Shown: positions 9,233 through 17,274 of the stretch, piece by piece
How the letters are laid out: every line of letters starts with the position of its first letter
Position numbering within the stretch: position 1 is the stretch's first letter
NCBI RefSeq assembly: GCF_014191255.1
Contig: NZ_JACHWH010000002.1
Span: 496,001-560,000, forward strand
DNA from: Amycolatopsis bartoniae
GTDB lineage: Bacteria; Actinomycetota; Actinomycetes; Mycobacteriales; Pseudonocardiaceae
Direction: 5' to 3'
DNA length: 64,000 bases
Notes under the pieces: generated by a model
What the model saw: only the letters and a program-made list of their open reading frames with translations
What the model was told of the DNA's origin: nothing
The model's database searches: none
Made by a program: the position numbers and the translations under genes

Positions 9233-10141
9233 GTGGAGTTGTTTCACCTGCGTTACTTCGTGGCGGTGGCCGAAGAGCTGAACTACTCCCAGGCGGCGCG
9301 GAAGCTGCACATGGCGACGTCCCCGTTGAGCCGCCGCGTCAAGGACCTCGAACGCGAGCTGGGGCAGGAACTGTTCAAGCGCAGCACGCACGCGGTCGAG
9401 CTGACCCCGGCGGGGCAGGCGCTGCTGCCGTTGGCGCGGGACGTGCTGGAGCGGGTGGGAGCGATCCCATGGCGCCTGCGGGAGGCGGCGCACGGCGAGC
9501 GGAGCACGGTGTTCGTCGGGGTGCCCGCCGGGTTGCACCCGAGCCTGCGCGCGAAGCTGCAGGTGCTGGCGGAGCAGGCGCGGGGTTCGGTCGACCTCAA
9601 GCGGTGGCCGGGGCCGAGCGCGGGACTGGTCGAGGCTGTGCACGACGGGAGGCTCGCGCTCGCGCTGGTCCGGCTCCCGGTGGCGGATCCGGCGCTGGAG
9701 GTGGCGGAGGTGCTGGCGGAACGGCTCGGCGCGGTGGTGCCGGCGGACCGGTTCGCGGGGCACGAGTCGGTGCGGCTGGCGGAGCTGACGGAACTGTCCT
9801 ATGTGCCCGCGCCGAGTGACAACATGCCCGCCTACTTCGAGGAACTCGACGCGGCGCTCAACGCGGCCGGCGTGCGCAAGCGGCTGTGGCTGCCGCAGGG
9901 CGACTACTCGGGCATCGCGGAGCTGGTGTCGAGCGGGATCGCGTTCTCGATCTCGATGCTGGACCCGCAGAGCCCGATGCAGCTGTACCGCCTGGAGAAC
10001 ACGGTGACCCTGCCGTTCGCCGACCTCGACCCGCACCTCACGACGGCACTGGCCTGGCATGCCGACCGAGCCCGGCCGGGCTCGGAACTGGCCCCGCTCA
10101 TCCAGGCGGCGAAGGAGATTTTCGGGGTCGGCGGGAAGTGA
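9233..10141 (+). CDS. LysR-family transcriptional regulator
   Basis: A 302-residue LysR regulator. The winged helix-turn-helix occupies residues 1-60 (FHLRYFVAVAEELNYSQAAR ... LSRRVKDLERELG), followed by a linker helix and a co-inducer-binding domain starting near residue 90 (VFVGVPAGLHPSLRAKL). The GTG start at 9233 is 9 bp after the amidohydrolase stop, so the two are probably one transcript, and the regulator may respond to the amidohydrolase substrate. A near-perfect CebR box (TGGGAGCGATCCCA, 9456-9469) lies within the coding sequence. Confidence 0.88.
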   Translation: MELFHLRYFVAVAEELNYSQAARKLHMATSPLSRRVKDLERELGQELFKRSTHAVELTPAGQALLPLARDVLERVGAIPWRLREAAHGERSTVFVGVPAGLHPSLRAKLQVLAEQARGSVDLKRWPGPSAGLVEAVHDGRLALALVRLPVADPALEVAEVLAERLGAVVPADRFAGHESVRLAELTELSYVPAPSDNMPAYFEELDAALNAAGVRKRLWLPQGDYSGIAELVSSGIAFSISMLDPQSPMQLYRLENTVTLPFADLDPHLTTALAWHADRARPGSELAPLIQAAKEIFGVGGK

Positions 10142-10146
10142 GGGTG

Positions 10147-10460
10147 GCAACCCGCACGCTTATCGACGTGGCGCGCAACCCGGGCCACCGGGTAGCCGGG
10201 CCGCTTCGCGGTGCGGCCCGCGGGCGCGAACGCTGCCCAGCCAGTAGCCGGGGGCGCGAGCCAAGCCAGTGACGGCGGCCGGGCGTGTGACCGCAGCAAC
10301 CCGCACGCTTATCGAGATGGCGCCGCAACCAGGGCCGCCAGGTGGCCGGGCCGCTTCGCGATGCAACTCGCGGGTGCGAACATGCCCAGCCAGTAGCCGG
10401 GGCGCGACCCAAGCCAGCGCCCCTGACGGCGGCGGCCCCCGCGCGGGGGCCGGGCGTGTG
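10147..10460. repeat. Imperfect 149-bp tandem repeat in a 381-bp intergenic region
   Basis: The non-coding gap 10142-10522 holds two head-to-tail copies of about 149 bp. Copy 1 begins GCAACCCGCACGCTTATCGA at 10147 and copy 2 begins with the same 20 bases at 10296. Both continue with shared blocks (GGCCGGGCCGCTTCGCG, GCCCAGCCAGTAGCCGGGG, GACGGCGGC, GGGCGTGTG). The second copy is slightly longer, and fragments of the unit recur up to about 10480. No convincing gene runs through it. Confidence 0.8.
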
Positions 10461-10485
10461 GCCGGGGCGCGACCCAACCGGCGCC

Positions 10486-10517
10486 GCGGTGGCCGGGGCC
10501 TCGACCCCGGCCACCGC
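10486..10517. terminator. Strong hairpin terminator between convergent LysR and aldehyde dehydrogenase genes
   Basis: A perfect 13-bp inverted repeat, GCGGTGGCCGGGG (10486-10498) and CCCCGGCCACCGC (10505-10517), with a 6-nt loop. It ends 5 bp before the aldehyde dehydrogenase stop codon. Confidence 0.85.
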
Positions 10518-10522
10518 GAAGC

Positions 10523-11845
10523 TCACCGGGGCGCGGGTTCCAGGTGTACGACCTTCATGCGCGTCATCTCGTCCAGCAGCTCCGGGCCGTAACCGAAGCC
10601 CTCGCCGCTCGCGCCGTGCGGCTGGGCCGCGCCGCCGGGGGCGCCGCCGAACACGGCGTTCACCTTGACCGTCCCCACGGGCAGCTCACGCCACGCCCGC
10701 TGCGCGTGCTCCATCGAGCTCGTCAGCACTGTCGCCGCCAACCCGTACCTGTCGTCGCACGCTTCCCGCAGCGCCTGGTCGAAGTCGTCGACCACGCGGA
10801 CCGGCGCGACGGGGCCGAAGGTCTCCTCCCGCAGGATCCGCATCGTCGGCTCGCAGTCCGTCAGCACTGTCGCCGGGTAGAACGAACCCTCCCCCGGCTC
10901 GCCTCCGGTCAGCAGCCGGGCGCCGTCGGCGACCGCCTCCGTCACCTGGGCGTGCACCTCGTCCCGCAGCCGCTCGTCGACCAGCCGCGCGAGCGGCACC
11001 TCGTCCGGGCGCTTGCGGGCCTCGGCGACCAGTGCGTCCAGGAACTCGTCCGCGATCGCGCGCGGCACGTAGATCCGTTCCACCGACACGCAGATCTGCC
11101 CGGCGTTCGCGAACGAGCCCAGCGCCGCCTGCTCCGCCGCCCACCGCGGGTCGACGTCGTCGTCCACGATCAACGGGTCGTTGCCGCCGTTCTCCAGCAG
11201 CACCTTGGCCCCCGTCGTCGCCGCGGCCGCCGCGATCGAGCGGCCGGTCGCGGTGCTGCCGACGTGCGCGATCAGGTCGGCGTCCGGGTGCGCGGCCAGC
11301 TGCGCGCCGACCCGCCCGTCACCGGACACGCACCGCAGCACGCCCTCGGGCAGCTCCTCGGCCAGGATCTCCGTCAGGAGCGCTCCCACCCGCGGGCAGC
11401 GCTCGCTCGGCTTGTGCACCACCGTGTTCCCCGTCGCCAACGCCGCGCCGAGCAGTCCGCACGCCACCGCGACCGGGTCGTTCCATGGCGTCAGCGCGAC
11501 CACCACGCCCCGCGCCTCGGGCACCATCACGTCCGTCGCGCCCCAGCCGCCCTGCAGGCTGCGGCCGCGGTGCGTCGGCCCGAGCTCCGCGTACTGCTCC
11601 AGCGTGCCCGCCCCGGCCTCGATCCCGCCCTTGGCCTCGTCGAGCAGCTTGCCGGTCTCCTGGAAGTTCAGCTCGGCCAGCTCGTCGATCCGCGCCCGCA
11701 GCCGCGCCGCCGCGGCCTTCAGCACCGCGGCGCGCTCGGCGGCGGGAGTGCGCGACCACACGGCGAAAGCCCGCCGCGCGGACACGATCGCCTCGTCCGC
11801 CTCACCGAAAGTCGCCGTGGTCCCGCGCTCGATCACGTCGGTCAT
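10523..11845 (-). CDS. NAD(P)-dependent aldehyde dehydrogenase
   Basis: A 440-residue ALDH-superfamily enzyme. It shows the cofactor segment ALTPWNDPVAVACG, the Lys of VVHKPSE, the general-base Glu about 218 in LLENGGNDP, and the catalytic Cys about 252 in FANAGQICVSVERIYV. A late EETFGPVAPV motif is typical. It is shorter than the usual 480-500 residues at the N-terminus but has all catalytic parts. ATG 11845 is favoured over upstream starts because those lie inside the DUF1360 gene; the two genes are separated by 2 bp and form an operon. The substrate is unknown. A weaker (12/14) CebR-like box occurs at 11375-11388 inside the gene. Confidence 0.88.
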   Translation of the reverse strand: MTDVIERGTTATFGEADEAIVSARRAFAVWSRTPAAERAAVLKAAAARLRARIDELAELNFQETGKLLDEAKGGIEAGAGTLEQYAELGPTHRGRSLQGGWGATDVMVPEARGVVVALTPWNDPVAVACGLLGAALATGNTVVHKPSERCPRVGALLTEILAEELPEGVLRCVSGDGRVGAQLAAHPDADLIAHVGSTATGRSIAAAAATTGAKVLLENGGNDPLIVDDDVDPRWAAEQAALGSFANAGQICVSVERIYVPRAIADEFLDALVAEARKRPDEVPLARLVDERLRDEVHAQVTEAVADGARLLTGGEPGEGSFYPATVLTDCEPTMRILREETFGPVAPVRVVDDFDQALREACDDRYGLAATVLTSSMEHAQRAWRELPVGTVKVNAVFGGAPGGAAQPHGASGEGFGYGPELLDEMTRMKVVHLEPAPR

Positions 11846-11847
11846 CG

Positions 11848-12363
11848 TCACCCCTTCTCCGCGAGCTGCTGTGCCTTCGCGTACGCCAACTGCAGGAAGT
11901 CCGCCCCGGTCAGCGCCGCGAACGCGCCGGCCACCAGCCGGGTCACGCGTGGCGCGAACAGCAGGCCGAACGTGAACGCCGTCACGACCCACATGTCGAG
12001 GCAGAACGGACACGACAACAGCTCCCCCAGGCTGTGCCGCACCCCGCTGGGTTTACGGACCTCCTCCATCACCTCCGCGGGGCCGCCCGCTCCGGAGTAC
12101 CGGGTGAACGGGGCCCGCAACGGGCTGGTGACGGCGTCCTTGGTCAGTGTCCTGGACAACTTGTGCGTGCCCAGTGCGACCACCACCAGGTCTTCCTTGG
12201 CCACCTTCGCCGGCAGCTTCCTGCCGGTCAGCGCGGCGACCGCCGACGCGATGGCGACGAGCACCCCGTACACCGACATCACCGCGACATAGCCACCGAG
12301 CGGCCGGTCCTCGCCGTCGCGGTAGGCCCGGGCCTGGTCCTTCAGCTCGTGCAGAGCAGACAT
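11848..12363 (-). CDS. DUF1360 family membrane protein
   Basis: A 171-residue protein with a hydrophobic segment near residues 25-45 and further segments around LDMWVVTAFTFGLLF and VAGAFAALTGADFLQL. The Cys motif LLSCPFCLDMW is the hallmark of DUF1360, a family with members in sporulating bacilli and actinomycetes and no assigned biochemistry. It is cotranscribed with the aldehyde dehydrogenase 2 bp downstream and divergent from the DUF2630 gene. Start ATG 12363. Confidence 0.78.
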   Translation of the reverse strand: MSALHELKDQARAYRDGEDRPLGGYVAVMSVYGVLVAIASAVAALTGRKLPAKVAKEDLVVVALGTHKLSRTLTKDAVTSPLRAPFTRYSGAGGPAEVMEEVRKPSGVRHSLGELLSCPFCLDMWVVTAFTFGLLFAPRVTRLVAGAFAALTGADFLQLAYAKAQQLAEKG

Positions 12364-12438
12364 GCGCCCTCCTTCCGCCCGCAGGACTACCCGCGCAGGT
12401 CGCGCGCAACCCCCGCGCGCCCGGGGTACGGTGAGCGC

Positions 12439-12681
12439 GTGACGGAGAAGGACATCATCGGCAACATCGACGCGCTGATCGCCGAGGAGCACGAGCTCCG
12501 CGAGAAGGCGACCGGCAGCGGCCTGGAGGACGCCGACCGCGCGCGTGTCCGGCAGATCGAGGAGCAGCTGGACCAGTGCTGGGACCTGCTGCGCCAGCGC
12601 CGCGCCCGCCGCGAGTTCGGCGAGAACGAGAACGACGCCGAGGTGCGCCCCGTCAACGAGGTCGAGCACTACCAGCAGTAG
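12439..12681 (+). CDS. DUF2630 family small coiled-coil protein
   Basis: An 80-residue charged, helical protein (EKDIIGNIDALIAEEHELRE, then RVRQIEEQLDQCWDLLRQRR) ending in EVEHYQQ. This matches DUF2630, a small actinobacterial family of unknown function with predicted coiled-coil character. The start is GTG 12439. It ends 5 bp before the histidine kinase gene and is probably in the same transcript. Confidence 0.8.
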   Translation: MTEKDIIGNIDALIAEEHELREKATGSGLEDADRARVRQIEEQLDQCWDLLRQRRARREFGENENDAEVRPVNEVEHYQQ

Positions 12682-12686
12682 CCGCG

Positions 12687-13805
12687 ATGCGGCGCCGGGA
12701 GGTGCTCAGCCTCGTCGCGGCGGGCGGGCTGTTCGCGCTGCTCGACGTCGCGCTGGCGGGGCGTCCCGGTCCGGACCTCCCGCTGCTGCTGCTCGTCGAC
12801 TGCTCGCTGCCCCTGCTCGGCCGCTTCCCCCGCGCGGTCGCCGCGCTGACGGTGGCGGTGTCCGTGGCGCTGCTCGGGATCGACCAGCACTCGCTCAGCC
12901 CGGTCACCGTGCCACGCGCGACGCCGGTCGTGATCATCGTGCTGGTTCTGCGCGCCGACCGGCGGTTCGCGCTGGCCGTGGTGGCGGTGCTCGCCGTCGT
13001 CGCCGGGCAGTGGTGGCGGCCGAGCTGGCTGGTCACGCCGGTGGGGCTGCTGAGCACCGCCGGTCCCGCGCTCGCGACGCTGTACTTCGACGCCCGGCGG
13101 CAGCTGCTGCGTTCGTTGCGGGAGCGGGCCGAACGCGCCGAACGCGAACGGCACCTGCTGGCCGAGCAGGCCCGTGCGGAGGAACGCCGCCGGCTCGCCG
13201 CGGAGATGCACGACGTGGTCACGCACAGGCTGAGCCTGATCGTGTTGCAGGCGGGCGCGCTGCGGCTGACCTCCGGTGAGCAGTCGGTGCGGGCGGCGGC
13301 GGAGGACATCCGCGAGTCCGGCGCGCACGCCCTGCGGGAGCTGCGTGACCTCGTGGGTGTGTTGCGCAGCGACGGGCAGGTCACCAGGCAGGACCGGCCG
13401 GTGTCCGTGCCGGACGTCGCGACGCTCGTGGCCGAGTCGGAGTCGGTGGGCGTGCCGGTGGAGCTGATCACCGAGGGCGACCCGGCTGGGATCGCTCCCA
13501 CCGTCGCGCGGACGGTGTTCCGGGTGGTGCAGGAGGCGCTCACCAACGTCCGCAAGCACGCGCCGGGCGCGCGGGCGAAGGTCGAACTGCGTTACACCGC
13601 AACAGGTGTGGAGGTCCGCGTGACCAACACCGCGGCCACGGCAGCGCCCGACCCGGCGCTGACCGGCGGCGGCAGCGGGCTCGACGGGCTCGGGCAGCGG
13701 GTGGAGCTGGTCGGCGGCACCCTACACAGCGGTCCGACCGGCGAGGGCGGCTTCGCCGTCAGTGCGATACTTCCGGCGTACGTGACCACCACGGAAAGCC
13801 GGTGA
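12687..13805 (+). CDS. NarL-type sensor histidine kinase
   Basis: A 372-residue two-component kinase. It has an N-terminal membrane domain of about four or five helices (residues 8-130) with almost no extracytoplasmic sensor. A HisKA_3 dimerisation domain follows, with the phospho-acceptor His about 175 in AAEMHDVVTHRLSLI, then a HATPase_c domain with the N box in VQEALTNVRKHA and the G box GGGSGLDGLGQRV. ATG 12687 lies in a short gap after DUF2630. The response regulator starts 1 bp after its stop. A CebR-like palindrome TGGGATCGCTCCCA (13487-13500) lies in the coding region. The stimulus is unknown; intramembrane sensing is likely. Confidence 0.88.
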   Translation: MRRREVLSLVAAGGLFALLDVALAGRPGPDLPLLLLVDCSLPLLGRFPRAVAALTVAVSVALLGIDQHSLSPVTVPRATPVVIIVLVLRADRRFALAVVAVLAVVAGQWWRPSWLVTPVGLLSTAGPALATLYFDARRQLLRSLRERAERAERERHLLAEQARAEERRRLAAEMHDVVTHRLSLIVLQAGALRLTSGEQSVRAAAEDIRESGAHALRELRDLVGVLRSDGQVTRQDRPVSVPDVATLVAESESVGVPVELITEGDPAGIAPTVARTVFRVVQEALTNVRKHAPGARAKVELRYTATGVEVRVTNTAATAAPDPALTGGGSGLDGLGQRVELVGGTLHSGPTGEGGFAVSAILPAYVTTTESR

Positions 13806-13806
13806 G

Positions 13807-14457
13807 ATGATCCGCCTCGTCCTCGTCGACGACGAGCCGATGGTGCTCGCGCACCTGCGCACGATCCTGGAGTCCGCCGAGGACATCACGGTCGCGGGGC
13901 AGGCACAGGACGGGGCCGAGGCGGTCGAGGCCGTGGTGCGCCACCGGCCGCACGTGGTGCTGATGGACCTGCGGATGCCCGGAGTCGACGGACTGACGGC
14001 GATCGAGTGGATCACGAAGCTGCCCGAGCCGCCGGCCGTCGTCGCGCTGACCACGTTCGACGCCGACTCCTACGTGCTGCGGGCGTTGCAGGCGGGGGCG
14101 TCGGGATTCCTGGTGAAGTCCACGCCACCGGAGGACCTGATCGGGCTCGTCCGGGTGGCGGCGGACGGGCACACCGTGCTGTCCCCCGAAGCGGCGCGGC
14201 GGCTGGTGGCTGCTTCCGGAGACGTCCGCAGACGCACCGAGGAGGCGCGACGACGCCTCGTCGGTCTCACCGAGCGCGAGGTGGACGTACTGGCCTGCCT
14301 GGGTTACGGACTGTCCAATGCGGACATAGCGGCGAAGCTGCACCTGTCCGAGGCGACGGTGAAGAGCTACGTCTCGCGCATGCTGGTCAAGCTGGGTTGC
14401 GCGAACCGCACGCAGGCGGGGTTGCTGGCGCACGAGGCGGACCTACTGCGTCCGTAA
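13807..14457 (+). CDS. NarL/LuxR-type response regulator
   Basis: A 216-residue response regulator. The receiver domain has acidic residues in LVLVDDEP, phospho-acceptor Asp about 54 in VLMDLRMPG, a Thr in ALTTFD, and Lys in FLVKSTPPEDL. The C-terminal LuxR helix-turn-helix is LTEREVDVLACLGYGLSNADIAAKLHLSEATVKSYVSRML in two halves around the turn. It is coupled to the kinase upstream. Its last 15 bp overlap the 3' end of the convergent glycosyltransferase gene. Confidence 0.92.
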   Translation: MIRLVLVDDEPMVLAHLRTILESAEDITVAGQAQDGAEAVEAVVRHRPHVVLMDLRMPGVDGLTAIEWITKLPEPPAVVALTTFDADSYVLRALQAGASGFLVKSTPPEDLIGLVRVAADGHTVLSPEAARRLVAASGDVRRRTEEARRRLVGLTEREVDVLACLGYGLSNADIAAKLHLSEATVKSYVSRMLVKLGCANRTQAGLLAHEADLLRP

Positions 14458-15855
14458 CCGGGGCCACAGCTGTTCCCACGACACTGTCCGTCCTGTGTAG
14501 AGGGTCGCGAAGTCGGGCACGATCGGTTGTGCACTGGTGAAAGCCTTCTGCAGTGCGGGGTTCTGGGTGCCGAAGAACAACACGGTGTCGTCCTGTTCCG
14601 GTGGCTTCCCGAAGTAGTAGTAGCCGCGGTGGCCGCTGTAGGCACGTGGCACCGCGGCGCCGAACATGTCCACTCCCGCGGCGAACACGTACGAGTCGGT
14701 GAGCACCGCTGTGTGTGCACGGAGTTCGGGCGGCAACGCAAGGTAGGTCTGGTCGATCTGCTGGGCCAGCGGCACCAGCAGGCCATCGGCCTCGACGTAG
14801 GTCTTCGCCGTCACGGTGAACGGGACGTCCGGCAGCCGCTGCGCGACCGCCTTGGGGTAGACGGGAATGCTCAACAGCGCGTTCACCACCGAGGCGGCGA
14901 GCACCAGCGCCCCACTCCATTTCAGCACGCGCGGCCACCGGATCTCCTGCAGTCCCACCGCGGCCGCCGCGAACGGCACCGAGTAGAGGCTGAACAGGTA
15001 GTAGGACCGGCCGGACGTCACGGCGAACGCGACGACCAGCCCGAGCACGGTGACGCCGAGGAAGCGATATTCGCGGGAGCGCAGCAGCCAGCCGAGCCCG
15101 AACAACAGCAGTGGCAACCCCGCGAGCAGCCCCGCGCCCGCCAGCCCGTCCCACAGGTAGCCGCCCAGCCCGGGAAACTCCGCGGCGACCACCTGCTGCA
15201 TGTGTGTGTAGGGCCAGCCGTGCGTCGCCTGCCAGACGAGCGTCGGCACGGTGGCGAGCACGGCGATCAGCCCGCCCACCCACAGCAGGGGCCTGCGCAG
15301 CAGCTCGCGGGGACCGAACAGCAGCGACGTGACGGCCAGCGCGGCCCACAGTGCGGGCACGAGGAACTTCGTCTCCAGGGAGAACGCGGTCACCACGCCC
15401 GCGGCGAGCAACAGGCGGTCGTCCCGCCGCCGGGTCCACCGCACGACCAGCCACAGGATGAGCGTCCAGAAGAACGGGTCGAGCGAGTAGGTTGCGAGCC
15501 AGTGCGCGACCCGGACCGCGCCGGAAAGCGCGTACGCGGTGGCGGCGAGAACCTGCGCGGGCACGCGGCCGCCCAGCTCCTTCGCCGTCATCCCGGCCAG
15601 CCACACCCCCGCGGCGCCGGCGAGCGTGACGGGCAGCCGCAGCGCGACCAGCGAACCGGGGAACAGCTGCTGCGCGAGCCCGGCGAGCGCCGGAACCAGT
15701 GGTGGCTGGTCGAAGTAGCCCCACGCGAGGTGGTCGTGGCCCGCGACGACGAAGTACGCCTCGTCGAAGAAGTAGCCGTAGTTGCGGCTCGCGACCAGCA
15801 GCAGCACCCCGGTGAGGAGCGCGATACCGGGCACGGCGAGGCGGGCTGGTTGCAT
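14443..15855 (-). CDS. GT39/ArnT-like membrane glycosyltransferase
   Basis: A 470-residue polytopic membrane protein of the PMT_2/ArnT type. The N-terminal helix is followed by the conserved first loop NYGYFFDEAYFVVAGHDHLAWGY (shown only in part here), whose FDE acidic pair is the catalytic/metal site of GT-C enzymes, and then QPPLVPAL. About ten further hydrophobic segments follow, then a short extracytoplasmic tail (GYYYFGKPPEQDDTVLFFG). It probably moves a sugar from a polyprenyl-phosphate carrier to a cell-wall or protein acceptor. ATG 15855 (MQPARLAVPG) is chosen because the transmembrane segment follows at once; upstream starts add a poor extension. Confidence 0.82.
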   Translation of the reverse strand: MQPARLAVPGIALLTGVLLLVASRNYGYFFDEAYFVVAGHDHLAWGYFDQPPLVPALAGLAQQLFPGSLVALRLPVTLAGAAGVWLAGMTAKELGGRVPAQVLAATAYALSGAVRVAHWLATYSLDPFFWTLILWLVVRWTRRRDDRLLLAAGVVTAFSLETKFLVPALWAALAVTSLLFGPRELLRRPLLWVGGLIAVLATVPTLVWQATHGWPYTHMQQVVAAEFPGLGGYLWDGLAGAGLLAGLPLLLFGLGWLLRSREYRFLGVTVLGLVVAFAVTSGRSYYLFSLYSVPFAAAAVGLQEIRWPRVLKWSGALVLAASVVNALLSIPVYPKAVAQRLPDVPFTVTAKTYVEADGLLVPLAQQIDQTYLALPPELRAHTAVLTDSYVFAAGVDMFGAAVPRAYSGHRGYYYFGKPPEQDDTVLFFGTQNPALQKAFTSAQPIVPDFATLYTGRTVSWEQLWPRLRTQ

Positions 15856-16020
15856 GGTCCGAACCAACCATGCACGTCCCGCTCCCCGACAGCCCGGCAA
15901 GTGGGTTGTGGCAGCAACGAAAGTTGCACTCGCTCACAACGTTTCCCCGCAGCGGAGTGCGAAAGCGGTCGCTACCGTCGAGGCGTTCCGGTTTCCCTGC
16001 TGGGGGTAGGGAAAGCGGCT

Positions 16021-16063
16021 GGGCCCGGCGTGGCCCGGAAGGGACTTGCCGCACGCCGGGCCC
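16021..16063 (-). terminator. Hairpin terminator downstream of the xylanase
   Basis: GGGCCCGGCGTG (16021-16032) and CACGCCGGGCCC (16052-16063) form a perfect 12-bp stem with a 19-nt loop. It lies 18 bp beyond the xylanase stop. The rest of the gap 15856-16081 shows no gene. Confidence 0.75.
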
Positions 16064-16081
16064 GCCCCGGTGCGGAGGGGG

Positions 16082-17125
16082 TCAGGCGGCTTCTCGTGCC
16101 ACCGACCTCGCCGCCAGCTCCGCCCGCACCGCGTCATAGGCCGGTTTCGGCCGGAAGTTCTCGTCCAGCAGGTTCGCCGCGCCCTCGCCGGTGAAGGTGC
16201 CCGGCACCCACGAGTACTTGTCGGTGAAACCCCAGACGGTGAACGAGATGCAGTGCCTCGTGGCGAGGCAGTCGCCGAGGACGCCGCGGTAGACGTCCGC
16301 CTGCGCCTGGAGTTTCGCGGCGTCGGGGGGCATCACCATGCGTACGTCGGCTTCCGTGATCGCCGTGTCGAGGCCGAGCCGGTCGAACCGCCACAGGTTC
16401 TGGCGCAGTGTCGTGGGTGCCGCGTCGACCGTGAGGTGTGCCTGGACGCCGACGCCGTCGATCGGCACGCCCTGCCTGCGCAGGTCCCGCACCAGTGCGT
16501 ACACGGCGTCGCTCTTCGCGTTGACGTCCTCGATGTTGTAGTCGTTGTAGAACAGTTTCGCGTTCGGGTCGGCCTGGTGCGCCCAGCGGAACGCGTCCGC
16601 GATGTAGCCGGGGCCCAGTGTGCGCAGCCAGATCGTGTCGCGCAGCGTGCCGTCCTCGTTGAACGCCTCGTTCACCACGTCCCACTGCCAGATCCGGCCG
16701 CGGAAGTGACCGACGGTGTCGAAGATGTGCTGCCGCAGGATCGCGCGCAGCTCGTCGGCGGAGAAGTCGGTGGCCGTCAGCCACGCGGGCAGCTGGTTGT
16801 GCCACACCAGCACGTGCCCGCGCACCGCCTGCCCGTGCTGCCGGGCGAAGCCCACCAGCCGGTCGGCCGCGCTCCAGTCGTACTGGCCGCGCTGCGGTTC
16901 GAGCACCTCCCACTTCATCACGTTCTCCGGGGTCACGGTGGAGAACTCGCTGCCGACCCGCTGCCGGTAGACCGCGTCGTCCGCGAGCGCCGACATGTCG
17001 ACCGCGGTGCCGATGCGGAGGTCGTGCCGGGCGGCCAGCGTCCGCAGCGTCGGTGGCGACGCGGCGGCGGCCGGTGCGGTGAGTAGTACGAGTATCCCGA
17101 CGACAATGGCGAGGATTCTACGCAT
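16082..17125 (-). CDS. Secreted GH10 endo-1,4-beta-xylanase
   Basis: A 347-residue single-domain GH10 enzyme. The Sec signal peptide (MRRILAIVVGILVLLTAPAAA, cleavage near residue 22) shows it is exported. The barrel carries TPENVMKWE, HVLVWHNQLPAW, the acid/base Glu about 153 in WDVVNEAF, YNDYNIE, and the nucleophile Glu about 258 in AITEADVRM, then CISFTVWGFTDKYSW near the end. It cuts the xylan backbone. There is no carbohydrate-binding module. It is divergent from the GH115 alpha-glucuronidase across a 149-bp region with paired TCGAAA-N2-TTTCGR palindromes, so the two are probably co-induced by xylan. Confidence 0.93.
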   Translation of the reverse strand: MRRILAIVVGILVLLTAPAAAASPPTLRTLAARHDLRIGTAVDMSALADDAVYRQRVGSEFSTVTPENVMKWEVLEPQRGQYDWSAADRLVGFARQHGQAVRGHVLVWHNQLPAWLTATDFSADELRAILRQHIFDTVGHFRGRIWQWDVVNEAFNEDGTLRDTIWLRTLGPGYIADAFRWAHQADPNAKLFYNDYNIEDVNAKSDAVYALVRDLRRQGVPIDGVGVQAHLTVDAAPTTLRQNLWRFDRLGLDTAITEADVRMVMPPDAAKLQAQADVYRGVLGDCLATRHCISFTVWGFTDKYSWVPGTFTGEGAANLLDENFRPKPAYDAVRAELAARSVAREAA

Positions 17126-17142
17126 GAGGGCTCCGGAAATTG

Positions 17143-17156
17143 TCGAAACATTTCGA
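17143..17156. promoter_or_regulatory. Inverted-repeat operator 1, xylanase side
   Basis: TCGAAA-CA-TTTCGA is a perfect 6-2-6 inverted repeat 17 bp upstream of the xylanase start in the divergent GH10/GH115 promoter region. CGAAA/TTTCG-type repeats are reported, to my recollection, upstream of actinomycete xylan genes; the regulator here is not known. Confidence 0.65.
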
Positions 17157-17243
17157 ACGGAATCAGGCTGCCCGGTGACAGTAGAACGGGTTTACTTTTC
17201 GCGTCAAGAACAGCACACTGGGAGACCGCTCGGGAAACGATTA

Positions 17244-17257
17244 TCGAAAAGTTTCGG
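17244..17257. promoter_or_regulatory. Inverted-repeat operator 2, GH115 side
   Basis: TCGAAA-AG-TTTCGG repeats the first motif with one arm mismatch. It lies 17 bp upstream of the GH115 start, mirroring the placement of operator 1 at the xylanase gene. The centres of the two sites are about 101 bp apart. Confidence 0.65.
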
Positions 17258-17274
17258 ATCAACGGAGATCGCCG

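Noticed and set aside
15992-16014. Hairpin TTTCCCT ... AGGGAAA as a terminator
   Set aside because: The stem is only 7 bp and the stronger 12-bp hairpin at 16021-16063 lies just beside it.
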